From the NCBI RefSeq assembly GCF_030065545.1, contig NZ_JASJNC010000012.1, positions 1 through 57,321 of the forward strand: a DNA stretch of 57,321 nt, given 5' to 3'. This document shows positions 8,407-17,230 of the stretch, one piece after another (within the stretch, counting starts at the first letter, position 1; every line of letters starts with the position of its first letter). Made by a program: the position numbers and the translations under genes. The notes beneath the pieces were generated by a model. That model was not told where the DNA came from and made no database searches. It saw only the letters and a program-made list of their open reading frames with translations. The stretch is from Marinicella marina (GTDB lineage Bacteria > Pseudomonadota > Gammaproteobacteria > Xanthomonadales > Marinicellaceae).

Positions 8407-9450
8407 CTAACTTTCTAGGGTGCGGATCAGGCCGTTGATGCCACCTTGTAAAGCATAGACATCATAGCCCAATGTGGCTAAAGTGAAGGCCGCTGATGCA
8501 CAGCGCGAACCCAGGTTGCTGCAAGTAATGATGGTGGCATTGAGGTTCAGTTTATGGACATTTTTACGGATGTGGTTGACTGGGATATTGAAACAGCCTT
8601 GAATGGATTGGCGGTTGTACTCCTCAGGCTCTCTGACATCAATCAAGGTGGCACCAGCAGCGAGGTGTTCTAGGGCTGATTGTGCAGTGATCCAGCGAAC
8701 CACGTGCGCTTTTAACAAGCGAGAAAATTTTGCCGCTGATAAACGCATCAACAAACCATCAGTCTTCATGCGAACAGAAGCGTTTCGGGGTTCTGTGCTG
8801 ACCAAAGCAGATTCGCCAAATAATGCACCATTGCTCAGCTCGGCCACCTTCTTTTCACCCTCAGCAATGACTTGGTAAACTTCAGCAACACCTTTTGCAA
8901 TGATGTAACAGTAATCACCTGAATCACCTTCGGCAATGACCTCAGTGCCAGATTTCACGACCACAGAATCAAGCTCATTGAATAACTCTTCAATGTTACC
9001 TTGGGGCAACATCTGTACTGAGCGGCTTTTTAACAAACCTACTACCCAAGCATAATCATCATGTCCACGCAAAGGACTTTCGATATCAACTTTGCTATAA
9101 ACTCCGTTCCATACCTGAATGTGATCAAGTAGATTTGAGCTGATTTGGAAACCACTCATGTTTTTGGATTTGACCACCGCATCCATGGTGTTTGACTTGT
9201 TGGCATCGCCAATGGGGTATTTGGATGAAAGTGAGGTAGACTTGAGGGTTTTTTCACGTCCCTTATCAGTCGTGATTTGAACCACACCATGGGTCAGGTA
9301 TTTGGTATTTTCCGCCGGGCGATTGATTTCATAAAGTTTATCGCCTTGGTGTTTTTCAAAAAACTCACATTCACCCAACAGCAATGGATAGAACTTCATC
9401 TCAATCTTATTGAATGGGTAGTACTGTTGTAGTTCTTCAGCCTTGATCAT
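8407..9450 (-). CDS. Cyclic-nucleotide-binding domain and rhodanese fusion protein
   Basis: Probable cytoplasmic sensor with a sulfurtransferase-like output; role unknown. The 347 residues appear to hold a degenerate cNMP-like domain (about 10-110), a second cNMP domain (about 135-255) whose phosphate-binding cassette reads FGESALVSTEPRNAS (211-225) with the key Glu and Arg kept, and a rhodanese domain (about 255-347) with LIDVREPEEY and active-site loop CSNLGSR (Cys310, Arg316). There is no DNA-binding helix-turn-helix, so this is not a CRP-type regulator. It is a single gene, divergent from ampG across 162 bases. Confidence 0.85.
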   Translation of the reverse strand: MIKAEELQQYYPFNKIEMKFYPLLLGECEFFEKHQGDKLYEINRPAENTKYLTHGVVQITTDKGREKTLKSTSLSSKYPIGDANKSNTMDAVVKSKNMSGFQISSNLLDHIQVWNGVYSKVDIESPLRGHDDYAWVVGLLKSRSVQMLPQGNIEELFNELDSVVVKSGTEVIAEGDSGDYCYIIAKGVAEVYQVIAEGEKKVAELSNGALFGESALVSTEPRNASVRMKTDGLLMRLSAAKFSRLLKAHVVRWITAQSALEHLAAGATLIDVREPEEYNRQSIQGCFNIPVNHIRKNVHKLNLNATIITCSNLGSRCASAAFTLATLGYDVYALQGGINGLIRTLES

Positions 9451-9558
9451 AGGGATCCCAAATTTATTCGCTTCACAGAAATAATAACCGATTTAAAAAA
9501 ATAACACAAAATCTAATCTATCGAAACCGCGTCAATTGACCAATATCAATTTGAAGCA

Positions 9559-9587
9559 CTGGCAATCAGCAATCATCATGCTACACT
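9559..9587 (+). promoter_or_regulatory. Likely promoter of ampG
   Basis: CTGGCA (9559-9564, 4 of 6 matches to TTGACA) lies 17 bases before TACACT (9582-9587), which has the TG extension (TGC TACACT). Transcription would start about 20 bases before the ampG ATG. Confidence 0.5.
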
Positions 9588-9612
9588 TTGCATAATTGTA
9601 ACCAAGTTTGTC

Positions 9613-11145
9613 ATGCCTGAAACCCTGAAACACCTGATCCACCCCAAGTTTTTACATATGACGCTGTTTGGCTTTTCCGCTGGCATCCCTTATTTTCTTA
9701 TTTTTTCCTCATTGTCATTGTGGTTAGACCAAGTGGGCGTGGAAAAATCAGCCATCACCTATTTCAGTTGGGCCGCCTTAGGTTATTCATTCAAATACCT
9801 TTGGTCGCCCTTGGTGGATCGCCTACCCATCCCATACCTCAGCAGGCGCATGGGACAGAGGCGAGCCTGGTTACTCTGCATACAATTATTGATTATGGTG
9901 GCCATCAGTTTGATGGGTTTAACCAACCCCGCAGCCAGCGAACAGGCATTGGTACAGATGGCTTTGGCTGTCACCTTATTGGGGTTTTCAGCAGCCACCC
10001 AGGACATCTTGATTGATGCCTGGCGCATTGAAGCATCCACCGAAAAAGACATTGCCATGCTGTCATCGGTTTATACGGTAGGTTATCGTTTAGGTATGCT
10101 GACCTCAGGTGCTGGCGCCTTGTATATTGCCGCCTATTTTGGCACCAGCATGGACAACTACCAGTACAGCGCCTGGAAAATCAGTTATTTGTCTATGGCC
10201 ACTGTCATGCTGGTGGGTTTAGGCACCACCTTGTGGATTAAAGAACCCAAAAAAGCAGACTCATTGGTTCACAAAACCAAGGATTATATGGCCGTGGTGG
10301 CGGTCTTCGTTATCAGCATTGGCGTGTTGATTTTGACTTATCAAATGACAGCTGGCCTGTTTCAGACCGTACAAGAACAGATGTTGGCATGGACCGGTAA
10401 CAAGCCATTGTCCTCCACCTTCACCACCGCTGGGCAACTGTTGCTGGCTTTGTTGTTGGCAGCCATCACTGCCCGGTTGGTGTCAACCAGCAGCTGGGTC
10501 AACATCGACATGATCAAAGAGGTTTACTGGTCTCCTGTGCATGACCTGTTCCTGCGCCACAAACAGCATATATGGCTGATCATCGGTATCATTTGTTTGT
10601 ATCGAATTTCTGACATCGTGATGGGCGTGACCGCCAATTTATTTTATCAATTCAAGGGTTTTGATTTGGATGAAATTGCTGGCATTGTTAAAACTTTCGG
10701 CCTCATCATGACCATCAGCGGTGGCATTGTGGGCGGCTTTTTGGTTGTCAAATACGGCATCATGCGAATCATGATCATTGCTGCTGTATTGTCCGCCGCC
10801 ACCAATTTATTGTTCATGGTGATGGTCGATATGGAAAAAAGTTTGGTTTATCTGACCTTCATGATTTCCGCTGACAACCTGTCTCAAGGCATGGCCTTAA
10901 CGGCTTTTGTGGGCTTCTTGTCTCTTCTGGTTAATCGCCAATTCACCGCCGTGCAATACGCCATGTTTTCATCAGTGATGACCTTGTTCCCGAAAATCTT
11001 GGGTGGATATTCTGGTGGCATGGTGGAACAAATGGGCTATGCCAACTTTTATTTGATGACTGCGATCATCGGCATCCCAGTGGTGTTGATGTTGATGTAT
11101 GCGAAAAAAGTCAAAGCATTTGCATTTGATCACAAGAAAGAGTGA
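9613..11145 (+). CDS. ampG: AmpG-family muropeptide permease (MFS)
   Basis: Inner-membrane importer of anhydromuropeptides for cell-wall recycling. The 510-residue protein has about 14 hydrophobic segments and the AmpG signatures SWAALGYSFKYLWSPLVDR, the following basic loop RRMGQRRAWLL, and AATQDILIDAWRIE. These residues are diagnostic of AmpG rather than of other MFS proteins. The ATG at 9613 gives MPETLKHLIHPKFLHMTLFG, a normal start; no clear Shine-Dalgarno precedes it. An 84-base gap with its own promoter separates it from the hydrolase gene, so it is probably transcribed alone. Confidence 0.92.
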   Translation: MPETLKHLIHPKFLHMTLFGFSAGIPYFLIFSSLSLWLDQVGVEKSAITYFSWAALGYSFKYLWSPLVDRLPIPYLSRRMGQRRAWLLCIQLLIMVAISLMGLTNPAASEQALVQMALAVTLLGFSAATQDILIDAWRIEASTEKDIAMLSSVYTVGYRLGMLTSGAGALYIAAYFGTSMDNYQYSAWKISYLSMATVMLVGLGTTLWIKEPKKADSLVHKTKDYMAVVAVFVISIGVLILTYQMTAGLFQTVQEQMLAWTGNKPLSSTFTTAGQLLLALLLAAITARLVSTSSWVNIDMIKEVYWSPVHDLFLRHKQHIWLIIGIICLYRISDIVMGVTANLFYQFKGFDLDEIAGIVKTFGLIMTISGGIVGGFLVVKYGIMRIMIIAAVLSAATNLLFMVMVDMEKSLVYLTFMISADNLSQGMALTAFVGFLSLLVNRQFTAVQYAMFSSVMTLFPKILGGYSGGMVEQMGYANFYLMTAIIGIPVVLMLMYAKKVKAFAFDHKKE

Positions 11146-11194
11146 TACAGCTTTGTCAATCATTCGCTTGGTAGTTCAGCGAGCGGGCTTGCAA

Positions 11195-11203
11195 TGCTAT
11201 AAT
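11195..11203 (+). promoter_or_regulatory. Extended -10 promoter for the hydrolase-zapE pair
   Basis: The sequence TGC TATAAT is a perfect extended -10 element, 27 bases before the ATG at 11230. The -35 region 17 bases upstream (TTCAGC) matches poorly. Confidence 0.6.
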
Positions 11204-11229
11204 GCTGCCTTTTTTGATACCAATTAACC

Positions 11230-11895
11230 ATGTCTGAAGCACCAACTGATTTCCCCAAAGAGTCTACTGTGGTCACTTTGCCTGGCCCAGCAGGCCAGAT
11301 AGAATGTTTGATGGCGCCACCAGAGTCTGATGCCGTTGATAAGAATCGGGTCGCTTTGATTTGCCACCCCCATCCATTGTATGGCGGCACCATGCGCAAC
11401 AAGGTGACTCACATGCTAGAAAAAGCATTCCGAGATATGGGCGCCCACACCATACGTTTCAATTTCCGTGGTGTTGGCGAGTCTGATGGTGTTTTTGATG
11501 ATGGTGTTGGCGAAGCTGAAGACCTATTGGCGGTCTACCAATGGGCCAAGGAAGTGATGCCACATTGTAAGTTTTGGTTGGCGGGTTTTTCTTTTGGTTC
11601 CTATGTCGCACTTCGGGCCGTACATGACATCAACCCGGAACAATTCGTCACTGTGGCACCACCGGTTGAACGCTATGATTACTCTGAATTAGAACCGCCG
11701 GCTTGCCCCTGGCTGGTGATTCAAGGAGACGAAGATGACGTAGTCAGCCCCCGTGCTGTTTATGAATATGTTGAGCAACAAAATCCCAAGCCACAGTTAA
11801 TCACCATGAAAGCAGGCCATTTCTTTCATCGGCGTTTGCTCGACTTGAAAGGCGCCATCAAGAATGGTTTACTGCGCCAAGTTAATCCCGACTGA
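11230..11895 (+). CDS. Alpha/beta hydrolase (COG2945-like)
   Basis: Probable cytoplasmic serine hydrolase, substrate unknown. The 221-residue protein has the family motif ICHPHPLYGGTMRNKV near residue 43, the oxyanion/turn segment FNFRGVGESDG, the nucleophile elbow GFSFGS, an acid in QGDEDDVVSP and a terminal His in KAGHFFHRR, so a full Ser-Asp-His triad is present. This small family without a lid domain is common in proteobacteria. Its stop is followed almost immediately by zapE, so the two probably share a transcript. Confidence 0.88.
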   Translation: MSEAPTDFPKESTVVTLPGPAGQIECLMAPPESDAVDKNRVALICHPHPLYGGTMRNKVTHMLEKAFRDMGAHTIRFNFRGVGESDGVFDDGVGEAEDLLAVYQWAKEVMPHCKFWLAGFSFGSYVALRAVHDINPEQFVTVAPPVERYDYSELEPPACPWLVIQGDEDDVVSPRAVYEYVEQQNPKPQLITMKAGHFFHRRLLDLKGAIKNGLLRQVNPD

Positions 11896-11898
11896 TTG

Positions 11899-12957
11899 AT
11901 GACCCAGCCAGGCCCAAAAGCCAAATACCTTGATGAAATAGAGTGCGGCGTTATTTGGCGTGATGAACTCCAAGCTGCTGTGGTTGATGAATTCCAACGA
12001 CTCTATGATGACCTAGTCAAACCTAAAAAGAAAAGCTGGTTGTTTAAAAGCAAGGAACCGGCTGCAAGGGGTATTTATATCTATGGCTCTGTTGGTCGCG
12101 GCAAAACGCATTTGATGGATCTGTTTTTCGATACCTTACCTGACCATGTGGGAAAAAGACGCCAACACTTCCACGAGTTCATGCTGTGGTTACACCTGCA
12201 GTTGCGTAACCAAGGCGATGCCAAAGACCCTTTGGATAAAATCTGTAAAAAACTGGCCAGTACCACCCAAATCCTCTGCCTTGATGAATTTTTAGTCAAT
12301 GACATTGCCAATGCCATGCTGTTGGCCGGCGTTCTTCAAGCGTTCAATCAACACGGCATCGCCATGGTAACCACCTCAAACGTCAAGCCCGATGACCTTT
12401 ATTTAGACGGCTTACAACGGGCTAAATTTCTCACTGCCATTGATTGGATCAATCACAACATGCAAGTATTGCATTTAGATGGCACACAAGATTACCGCCA
12501 ACAAGAAGAACAACAACACGAACATTGGTACTACCCAATCAACGATTCCAGCCAGATGCACTTAAATGAGTGTTTCATCAAATTATCTAATCATGCCACA
12601 TCTCGCTATGATGATTGGCAGATTAATGACCGCAAGCTATCAGTCATCAAACACGCTTACAAAACATTGTGGTGTGATTTTTCAGCTTTGTGCGACACAC
12701 CACGCAATGCCGATGATTACATCCAAATAGCGGCAAAGATTGACCACCTTATTGTTGCAAATATTCCACAAATGAACAGCAACCAAGATAATGCAGCCAG
12801 GCGGTTTATTACTTTGATAGATGTGATGTATGAACACGGCGTTAAAATCATTGCAGAGGGCGCCTGTCATTACAAAATCATTTATCAAGGCAAAAAAATG
12901 GCCTTCGAATTTGAGCGAGCGGCCTCACGCTTGGCAGAATTACTGGTCAGCGAGTGA
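11899..12957 (+). CDS. zapE: Cell division ATPase ZapE (AFG1 family)
   Basis: AAA-type ATPase that in E. coli acts at the division ring late in constriction. The 352-residue product carries Walker A GSVGRGKT (63-70), the family segment HFHEFMLWLH, Walker B ILCLDEF and the sensor-like VTTSNVKPDDLY. The ATG at 11899 lies 3 bases after the hydrolase stop; an in-frame TTG at 11896 is the only nearby alternative. Length and order match ZapE/YhcM. The 55 bases after it hold no clear terminator. Confidence 0.93.
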   Translation: MTQPGPKAKYLDEIECGVIWRDELQAAVVDEFQRLYDDLVKPKKKSWLFKSKEPAARGIYIYGSVGRGKTHLMDLFFDTLPDHVGKRRQHFHEFMLWLHLQLRNQGDAKDPLDKICKKLASTTQILCLDEFLVNDIANAMLLAGVLQAFNQHGIAMVTTSNVKPDDLYLDGLQRAKFLTAIDWINHNMQVLHLDGTQDYRQQEEQQHEHWYYPINDSSQMHLNECFIKLSNHATSRYDDWQINDRKLSVIKHAYKTLWCDFSALCDTPRNADDYIQIAAKIDHLIVANIPQMNSNQDNAARRFITLIDVMYEHGVKIIAEGACHYKIIYQGKKMAFEFERAASRLAELLVSE

Positions 12958-13012
12958 GCATCCTTGCTCATGATGTACACTACAAGTTCAAAAATTAACA
13001 GACCACCTGCTT

Positions 13013-14713
13013 TTATTCACCCTCAAACCCATCTGCAAAGATGATATCCAGACCATACAATTCATTCGACATGGTGCTGGTGGTACCAGACCAGGTATTA
13101 CCAATCACTCCATCACTTTGAGCGGTACTGGTGGTCCTGATACCAAATCCACCTGGCAGTGGCGCGGATAGATTGAAACTAAAATCACCATTGGCATTGG
13201 CATTGACTGCGCCTAAATGTGCCAGAGCCTCTTCGTTCTCATCGTCATCATCAAGATAAAAATCAATCAAACAATTGGGGCATGGACTGGGATCACCTTT
13301 GACATTACTGGCATTGCTGGTTCCTGCTATCTGTGTGCCACTGATGCTGGTAATCACAGCTGGCTCAAACAACCTTTTGGCCGATGAAATCATGGGACCC
13401 ATCTCAAAATACCTTTCAGGACCATTGATCACTATGTTACCGCGAACGGTATTGCCCCCATCCAAAAATGCGGGGCTACTGGTATCGGTCCACAGTATCG
13501 CACCCTTGGTGTTCTCAAAACCGTTGCGTGAGGAATCAATCAAGTTATCGATCACCAAATGACCGTTGTTTTGTGGGTCTAAAACATCAGTTTGGGTGGA
13601 GAATTTAATACCCTGGCCACAGACACCTATTGTCCCTCCGGCCACATCTTGACCGATGATGTTGTTTTCAATGGTGTGTAAAGCACCAAACACAGTCAAC
13701 GCTTGTGGTGGTGTGTCATTGGTGCTGCGGATGTTTTGTAAACCAGCGATGACGTTGCCTTGAATCATTGCTCCAGTTCCAGCGATGTTGATACCGGCGC
13801 CGCCAAACCACTCATTCTCGTCCAGTTCATTGGGGTTTGGACTGATGCTTTGAAAGGTTCGACAAGCCAAATTATCGGGCACTGCAGGCACCGTACCATT
13901 GATATTCAGACCAATCCAATTGTCAACTATCTGCAAACCGGTGGTGCTTGAACTGACCTCAACAGCATAGGTCCCTGCGCCTGTTATGATGTTGTTCTGG
14001 ACCAATAGATCATTGGCATTATTGGTGCCTAATACGCCGTGATTACCCGCCAAGTTGTCGATATTGGTATCGGGTGCCGCAAACACCATTTCACTGCCAT
14101 CTGGACTCAACCCCCAAGTGTTGTTCATAAAACTGAAATTGGCTTCCTTGGCATGGACACTCATACCGCCATAAAACCCCAATGACTGGATCGAAACTTG
14201 GCTTAACTCAATTTCCAAGGTTTTACTGCTTCGAACCATGATCAGTGGCATTTCATTGTTATTCTGTATATCAACAGGACTGCCTACGATATTAACCGGC
14301 CCAGTGACATCTGTGATGGTTTGTGGGTACAACCCAAAATCACTGGTACTGGCCCCGCCAGCTATGGGTAAAACCCACTGCCCAGCATTAAATTGGACGT
14401 CATCGGCATTGCCATCTGTGCCGTTCAAACCGTTGAATACAATGGTCACAGGAGCACAGCCTGAACAAAAGTCATCATTGGCTATGGCCCCAGCCTCTCT
14501 GAGGGCGCGCCGTAAAGTACATTTATCGGCACCTGAACCAGTGGTGTCAGGGAAGAACAAGCCGCCCTGAGTGTAATTACATGTGTGGTTGTTGTTGTTT
14601 GGCTCTTCATCCAAAGCCCAATCAACAGTGATGGTGGTTTGTGCCGCTGAGCTTCCCATATAAAGCATAAACACAGCAACCCAAGTCATCTTTTTAAACT
14701 TGATATAATTCAT
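13013..14713 (-). CDS. Secreted CSLREA-type beta-helix protein with C-terminal DGFE tail
   Basis: Probable extracellular or surface protein, role unknown. From the ATG at 14713 (GAGGAG upstream; an in-frame start 6 codons earlier overlaps that site) the product is 566 residues. It has a signal peptide ending SSAAQ, a CSLREA-like segment (KCTLRRALREAG) and right-handed beta-helix repeats such as VQNNIITGAGTYAVEVSSS, NVIAGLQN and ENNIIGQDV. The C-terminal part, about residues 455-550, looks like an Ig-like beta domain (PCPNCLIDFYLDDD). It ends LDIIFADGFEGE, the tail shared with the proteins at 4746-6047 and 18549-19262. It stands alone downstream of the pxp operon. Confidence 0.85.
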   Translation of the reverse strand: MNYIKFKKMTWVAVFMLYMGSSAAQTTITVDWALDEEPNNNNHTCNYTQGGLFFPDTTGSGADKCTLRRALREAGAIANDDFCSGCAPVTIVFNGLNGTDGNADDVQFNAGQWVLPIAGGASTSDFGLYPQTITDVTGPVNIVGSPVDIQNNNEMPLIMVRSSKTLEIELSQVSIQSLGFYGGMSVHAKEANFSFMNNTWGLSPDGSEMVFAAPDTNIDNLAGNHGVLGTNNANDLLVQNNIITGAGTYAVEVSSSTTGLQIVDNWIGLNINGTVPAVPDNLACRTFQSISPNPNELDENEWFGGAGINIAGTGAMIQGNVIAGLQNIRSTNDTPPQALTVFGALHTIENNIIGQDVAGGTIGVCGQGIKFSTQTDVLDPQNNGHLVIDNLIDSSRNGFENTKGAILWTDTSSPAFLDGGNTVRGNIVINGPERYFEMGPMISSAKRLFEPAVITSISGTQIAGTSNASNVKGDPSPCPNCLIDFYLDDDDENEEALAHLGAVNANANGDFSFNLSAPLPGGFGIRTTSTAQSDGVIGNTWSGTTSTMSNELYGLDIIFADGFEGE

Positions 14714-14856
14714 CGTTCTCTCCTCTTCCATTCAAATAACAATTTCCTTGATCGACATTAAAATCAAGAAACGCATAGATAAATGTTAGAGAAAACACGC
14801 TCTTTAAACCTGAAAAAACCTTGAAATTATCTTGAAATTTAAACCCTGAACGTACC

Positions 14857-15729
14857 CTAAAAGCGGGTTTCGACAAAAAAATGAATTTTTTCACCTGGTC
14901 TGACTTGTGCCAACAGAGACAGTTGTTGTTGGTGAACAACCAGTATCCTTGGATAGCCACCTGTGGTTTGTGCATCGCGCATGGCCAATATGGCTTGACC
15001 ATCTGGGGTGACTTGTAGACTGCCGGGCACCAAACCGGAACTTGCTGTGACCTGGATATTTGTCACATCCAGCGGCTTTGATTTTAGCCTGAAGCCTTGT
15101 CTGTCTGCCGCAGCGGTCAACTCATAACTTTGAGAGAAAGCCTGTTTGATGGTGTTCTGGGAAAATAAATGAACTTCAGGACCAGGCATGGCACGCACCA
15201 CATGAAAACTTGGTGGGTGGTATTTTTTCCAATTGGGTTTACCTTTGTTAGTTACCAAATGTGGCTGAGATAATTCAACCACATCTCCTGCTCGCAATGG
15301 GCGACCATTGAAACCGCCAACCGATGCCGACAACAAAGTACTTTTACTGCCCATTAGAACCGGCACATCAATACCACCTGCAAATGCGGCATAGGCGCGC
15401 ACCCCTGATAACAAACGCTGCATTTTAAAATGACTGTTGGCGCGTAACTGAATGACCGAGTCAGTTGAGACCTCCTGACCATCCAACTGACAAATAAATT
15501 CTGCACCAGCTAAAGCCATTGAACAGGCCTGCTGTGCAGTGAACTCCAACCCACTCCATGACATTTCTAATACAGCACAGCCGGGCTCATTACCGACCAT
15601 GTGGTTGGCCAACTGTGCGGCAGCTTGATCCATACAACCAGAAACAGGAAAACCTAAATGCGCCGCATGCCAGCGACCGCCATCCTGCACTGTGGTCAAA
15701 CCACCTGCTTGTATGATTTCAATCGCCAT
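14857..15729 (-). CDS. pxpC: 5-oxoprolinase subunit C
   Basis: Subunit of the ATP-dependent prokaryotic 5-oxoprolinase (PxpABC), which opens 5-oxoproline to glutamate. The 290-residue protein has the family opening IEIIQAGGLTTVQDGGRW, the GFPVSGCMDQAAAQLANHMV segment and AYAAFAGGIDVPVLMGSKST, all typical of the KipA/urea-amidolyase C domain. It overlaps the end of pxpB by 11 bases and is the last gene of the operon. Slightly shorter than the usual 300-310 residues. Confidence 0.93.
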   Translation of the reverse strand: MAIEIIQAGGLTTVQDGGRWHAAHLGFPVSGCMDQAAAQLANHMVGNEPGCAVLEMSWSGLEFTAQQACSMALAGAEFICQLDGQEVSTDSVIQLRANSHFKMQRLLSGVRAYAAFAGGIDVPVLMGSKSTLLSASVGGFNGRPLRAGDVVELSQPHLVTNKGKPNWKKYHPPSFHVVRAMPGPEVHLFSQNTIKQAFSQSYELTAAADRQGFRLKSKPLDVTNIQVTASSGLVPGSLQVTPDGQAILAMRDAQTTGGYPRILVVHQQQLSLLAQVRPGEKIHFFVETRF

Positions 15730-16459
15730 GATTTTTGCCTATACTTTTTCCGCAACAATTGCCTGAATTGTTGCTTTGAGCAATGCGCATAAAGGCAGCT
15801 GCATCGATTGATTTAAACCTAACCCGATCATGCGGTTTGATTAAGTTCGCAGGTGTTTTATGCCAATTTAATAGTGGCGTTGGGCTGCGGCCAATCACGT
15901 GCCAACCGCCCGGGCTGGACAGGGCATACAAGCCTGTCTGATCGTTAGCCACTGCCACACTGCCCGCTGACACCCGCACTGCCGGGGTGTTTTTTCTCGG
16001 CAGGCAAAGGCGCTTATCATTGCCCTTGAGGTAGGTAAATCCAGGCAAGAAGCCAAGCATCACAGCATCGTACAATGGTTGGGTATGAGCCGCAATCAAA
16101 GCTTCTCTAGACAGACCAACTTGTTCACAAACTTGATTTAAATCAGGCGCATATTGAGCCTCGTAACAAACCAAAATTTCATGAACTGTTGACTCCACAT
16201 CGCTTAATTGTAGCTGGTCTATTCTTTGTTGAATCACTGTTTGCCAGTCCAAATAATGATTGACTGTTTGCTTGAAAACCAGCACTAAATTGTCACTGGC
16301 TGGAATCACATTAATTAAATCCTTGAGTGGTTTTTCTATGAAGTCAGTGGCGAGTGTTTGTATCCAACGGGATCTGTTTGCGGATGCTTTGAACCGCAAC
16401 AGCAAAGCACAATCACCATTGGGTATGATTTGTTTGAGCAGCAATGCGTTCATAGGCAT
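15719..16459 (-). CDS. pxpB: 5-oxoprolinase subunit B
   Basis: KipI-like subunit of 5-oxoprolinase. The 246-residue product shows the hallmark GFLPGFTYLKG, the LPRKNTPAVRVSAGSVAVA segment and SSPGGWHVIGRSP, which form the active-site region of this family (a DSPGGW is more usual than SSPGGW). Starts at 16459 or two codons later are both possible. It lies 6 bases after pxpA and overlaps pxpC, consistent with a stoichiometric complex. Confidence 0.92.
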   Translation of the reverse strand: MPMNALLLKQIIPNGDCALLLRFKASANRSRWIQTLATDFIEKPLKDLINVIPASDNLVLVFKQTVNHYLDWQTVIQQRIDQLQLSDVESTVHEILVCYEAQYAPDLNQVCEQVGLSREALIAAHTQPLYDAVMLGFLPGFTYLKGNDKRLCLPRKNTPAVRVSAGSVAVANDQTGLYALSSPGGWHVIGRSPTPLLNWHKTPANLIKPHDRVRFKSIDAAAFMRIAQSNNSGNCCGKSIGKNHGD

Positions 16460-16465
16460 CAGTCT

Positions 16466-17230
16466 TCAACTGGGTGCTTGGATGCTGAATCCCGCAGCTT
16501 TGATCCCCTGATTTAACGTGCGTGCCGCAGCCACAGCGTTTGGGTGATCACCATGCAAACACATGGTTGCCACAGATATACGCACTGATTCACCCGAAAC
16601 GGTGTTCACCTGACCCTTTTGTAGCAGCTGTAGTGCTTGTTGTAGTTGTCGTTTTGGATCATCAATACAGGCACCATCAAGGTGGCGAGGCAACAGTGTT
16701 TTTGTCGCGGTATAAGCTCGGTCAGCAAATCCCTCTGCAACAAAACCCAGGCCTAATTTGCTGGCAGCTGTTGCCAGTTCAGAGTGCGCCAAACCATACA
16801 CCAGCAAGCCTGAATCAACAGCTGCAACAACTTCCACTATCAACTCTGCCAAAGATGCATCAGTCGCTGCTTGGTTGTACAAGGCGCCGTGAGGCTTTAT
16901 ATGATGTAATTCGCCACCACAAGCTTCGGCCTGTTGTTTTACCAGCATGATTTGTTGTTGGATGGACGTCTGCAAATCAACTCGATTAATTCGCATCACG
17001 GTTCGACCGAAATTCTCACGGTCTGGATAGGCAGGATGCGCACCAATCTTAACTTGGTGATTAATCGCCCACTGAACAGTCTGTTTGATGACCGGCTGGT
17101 TACCCGCATGGGCACCACAGGCGATGTTACAGGAACTGATAAAAGGCATGATTTTGGCATCTGATGCGCCTTCGCTTGGACTGTCATACTCGCCTAAGTC
17201 ACAATTCAAATCTATTGATGGTGTGCTCAT
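16466..17230 (-). CDS. pxpA: 5-oxoprolinase subunit A (LamB/YcsF family)
   Basis: Catalytic-type subunit of 5-oxoprolinase. The 254-residue protein begins with the diagnostic DLNCDLGE (7-14) and contains FISSCNIACGAHAGN, KIGAHPAYPDRENFGR, HIKPHGALYNQA and MCLHGDHPNAV, the conserved His/Asp motifs of the family. Its ATG overlaps the stop of the transporter gene as ATGA, so translation is coupled to it. Gene order is transporter, pxpA, pxpB, pxpC. Confidence 0.95.
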   Translation of the reverse strand: MSTPSIDLNCDLGEYDSPSEGASDAKIMPFISSCNIACGAHAGNQPVIKQTVQWAINHQVKIGAHPAYPDRENFGRTVMRINRVDLQTSIQQQIMLVKQQAEACGGELHHIKPHGALYNQAATDASLAELIVEVVAAVDSGLLVYGLAHSELATAASKLGLGFVAEGFADRAYTATKTLLPRHLDGACIDDPKRQLQQALQLLQKGQVNTVSGESVRISVATMCLHGDHPNAVAAARTLNQGIKAAGFSIQAPS

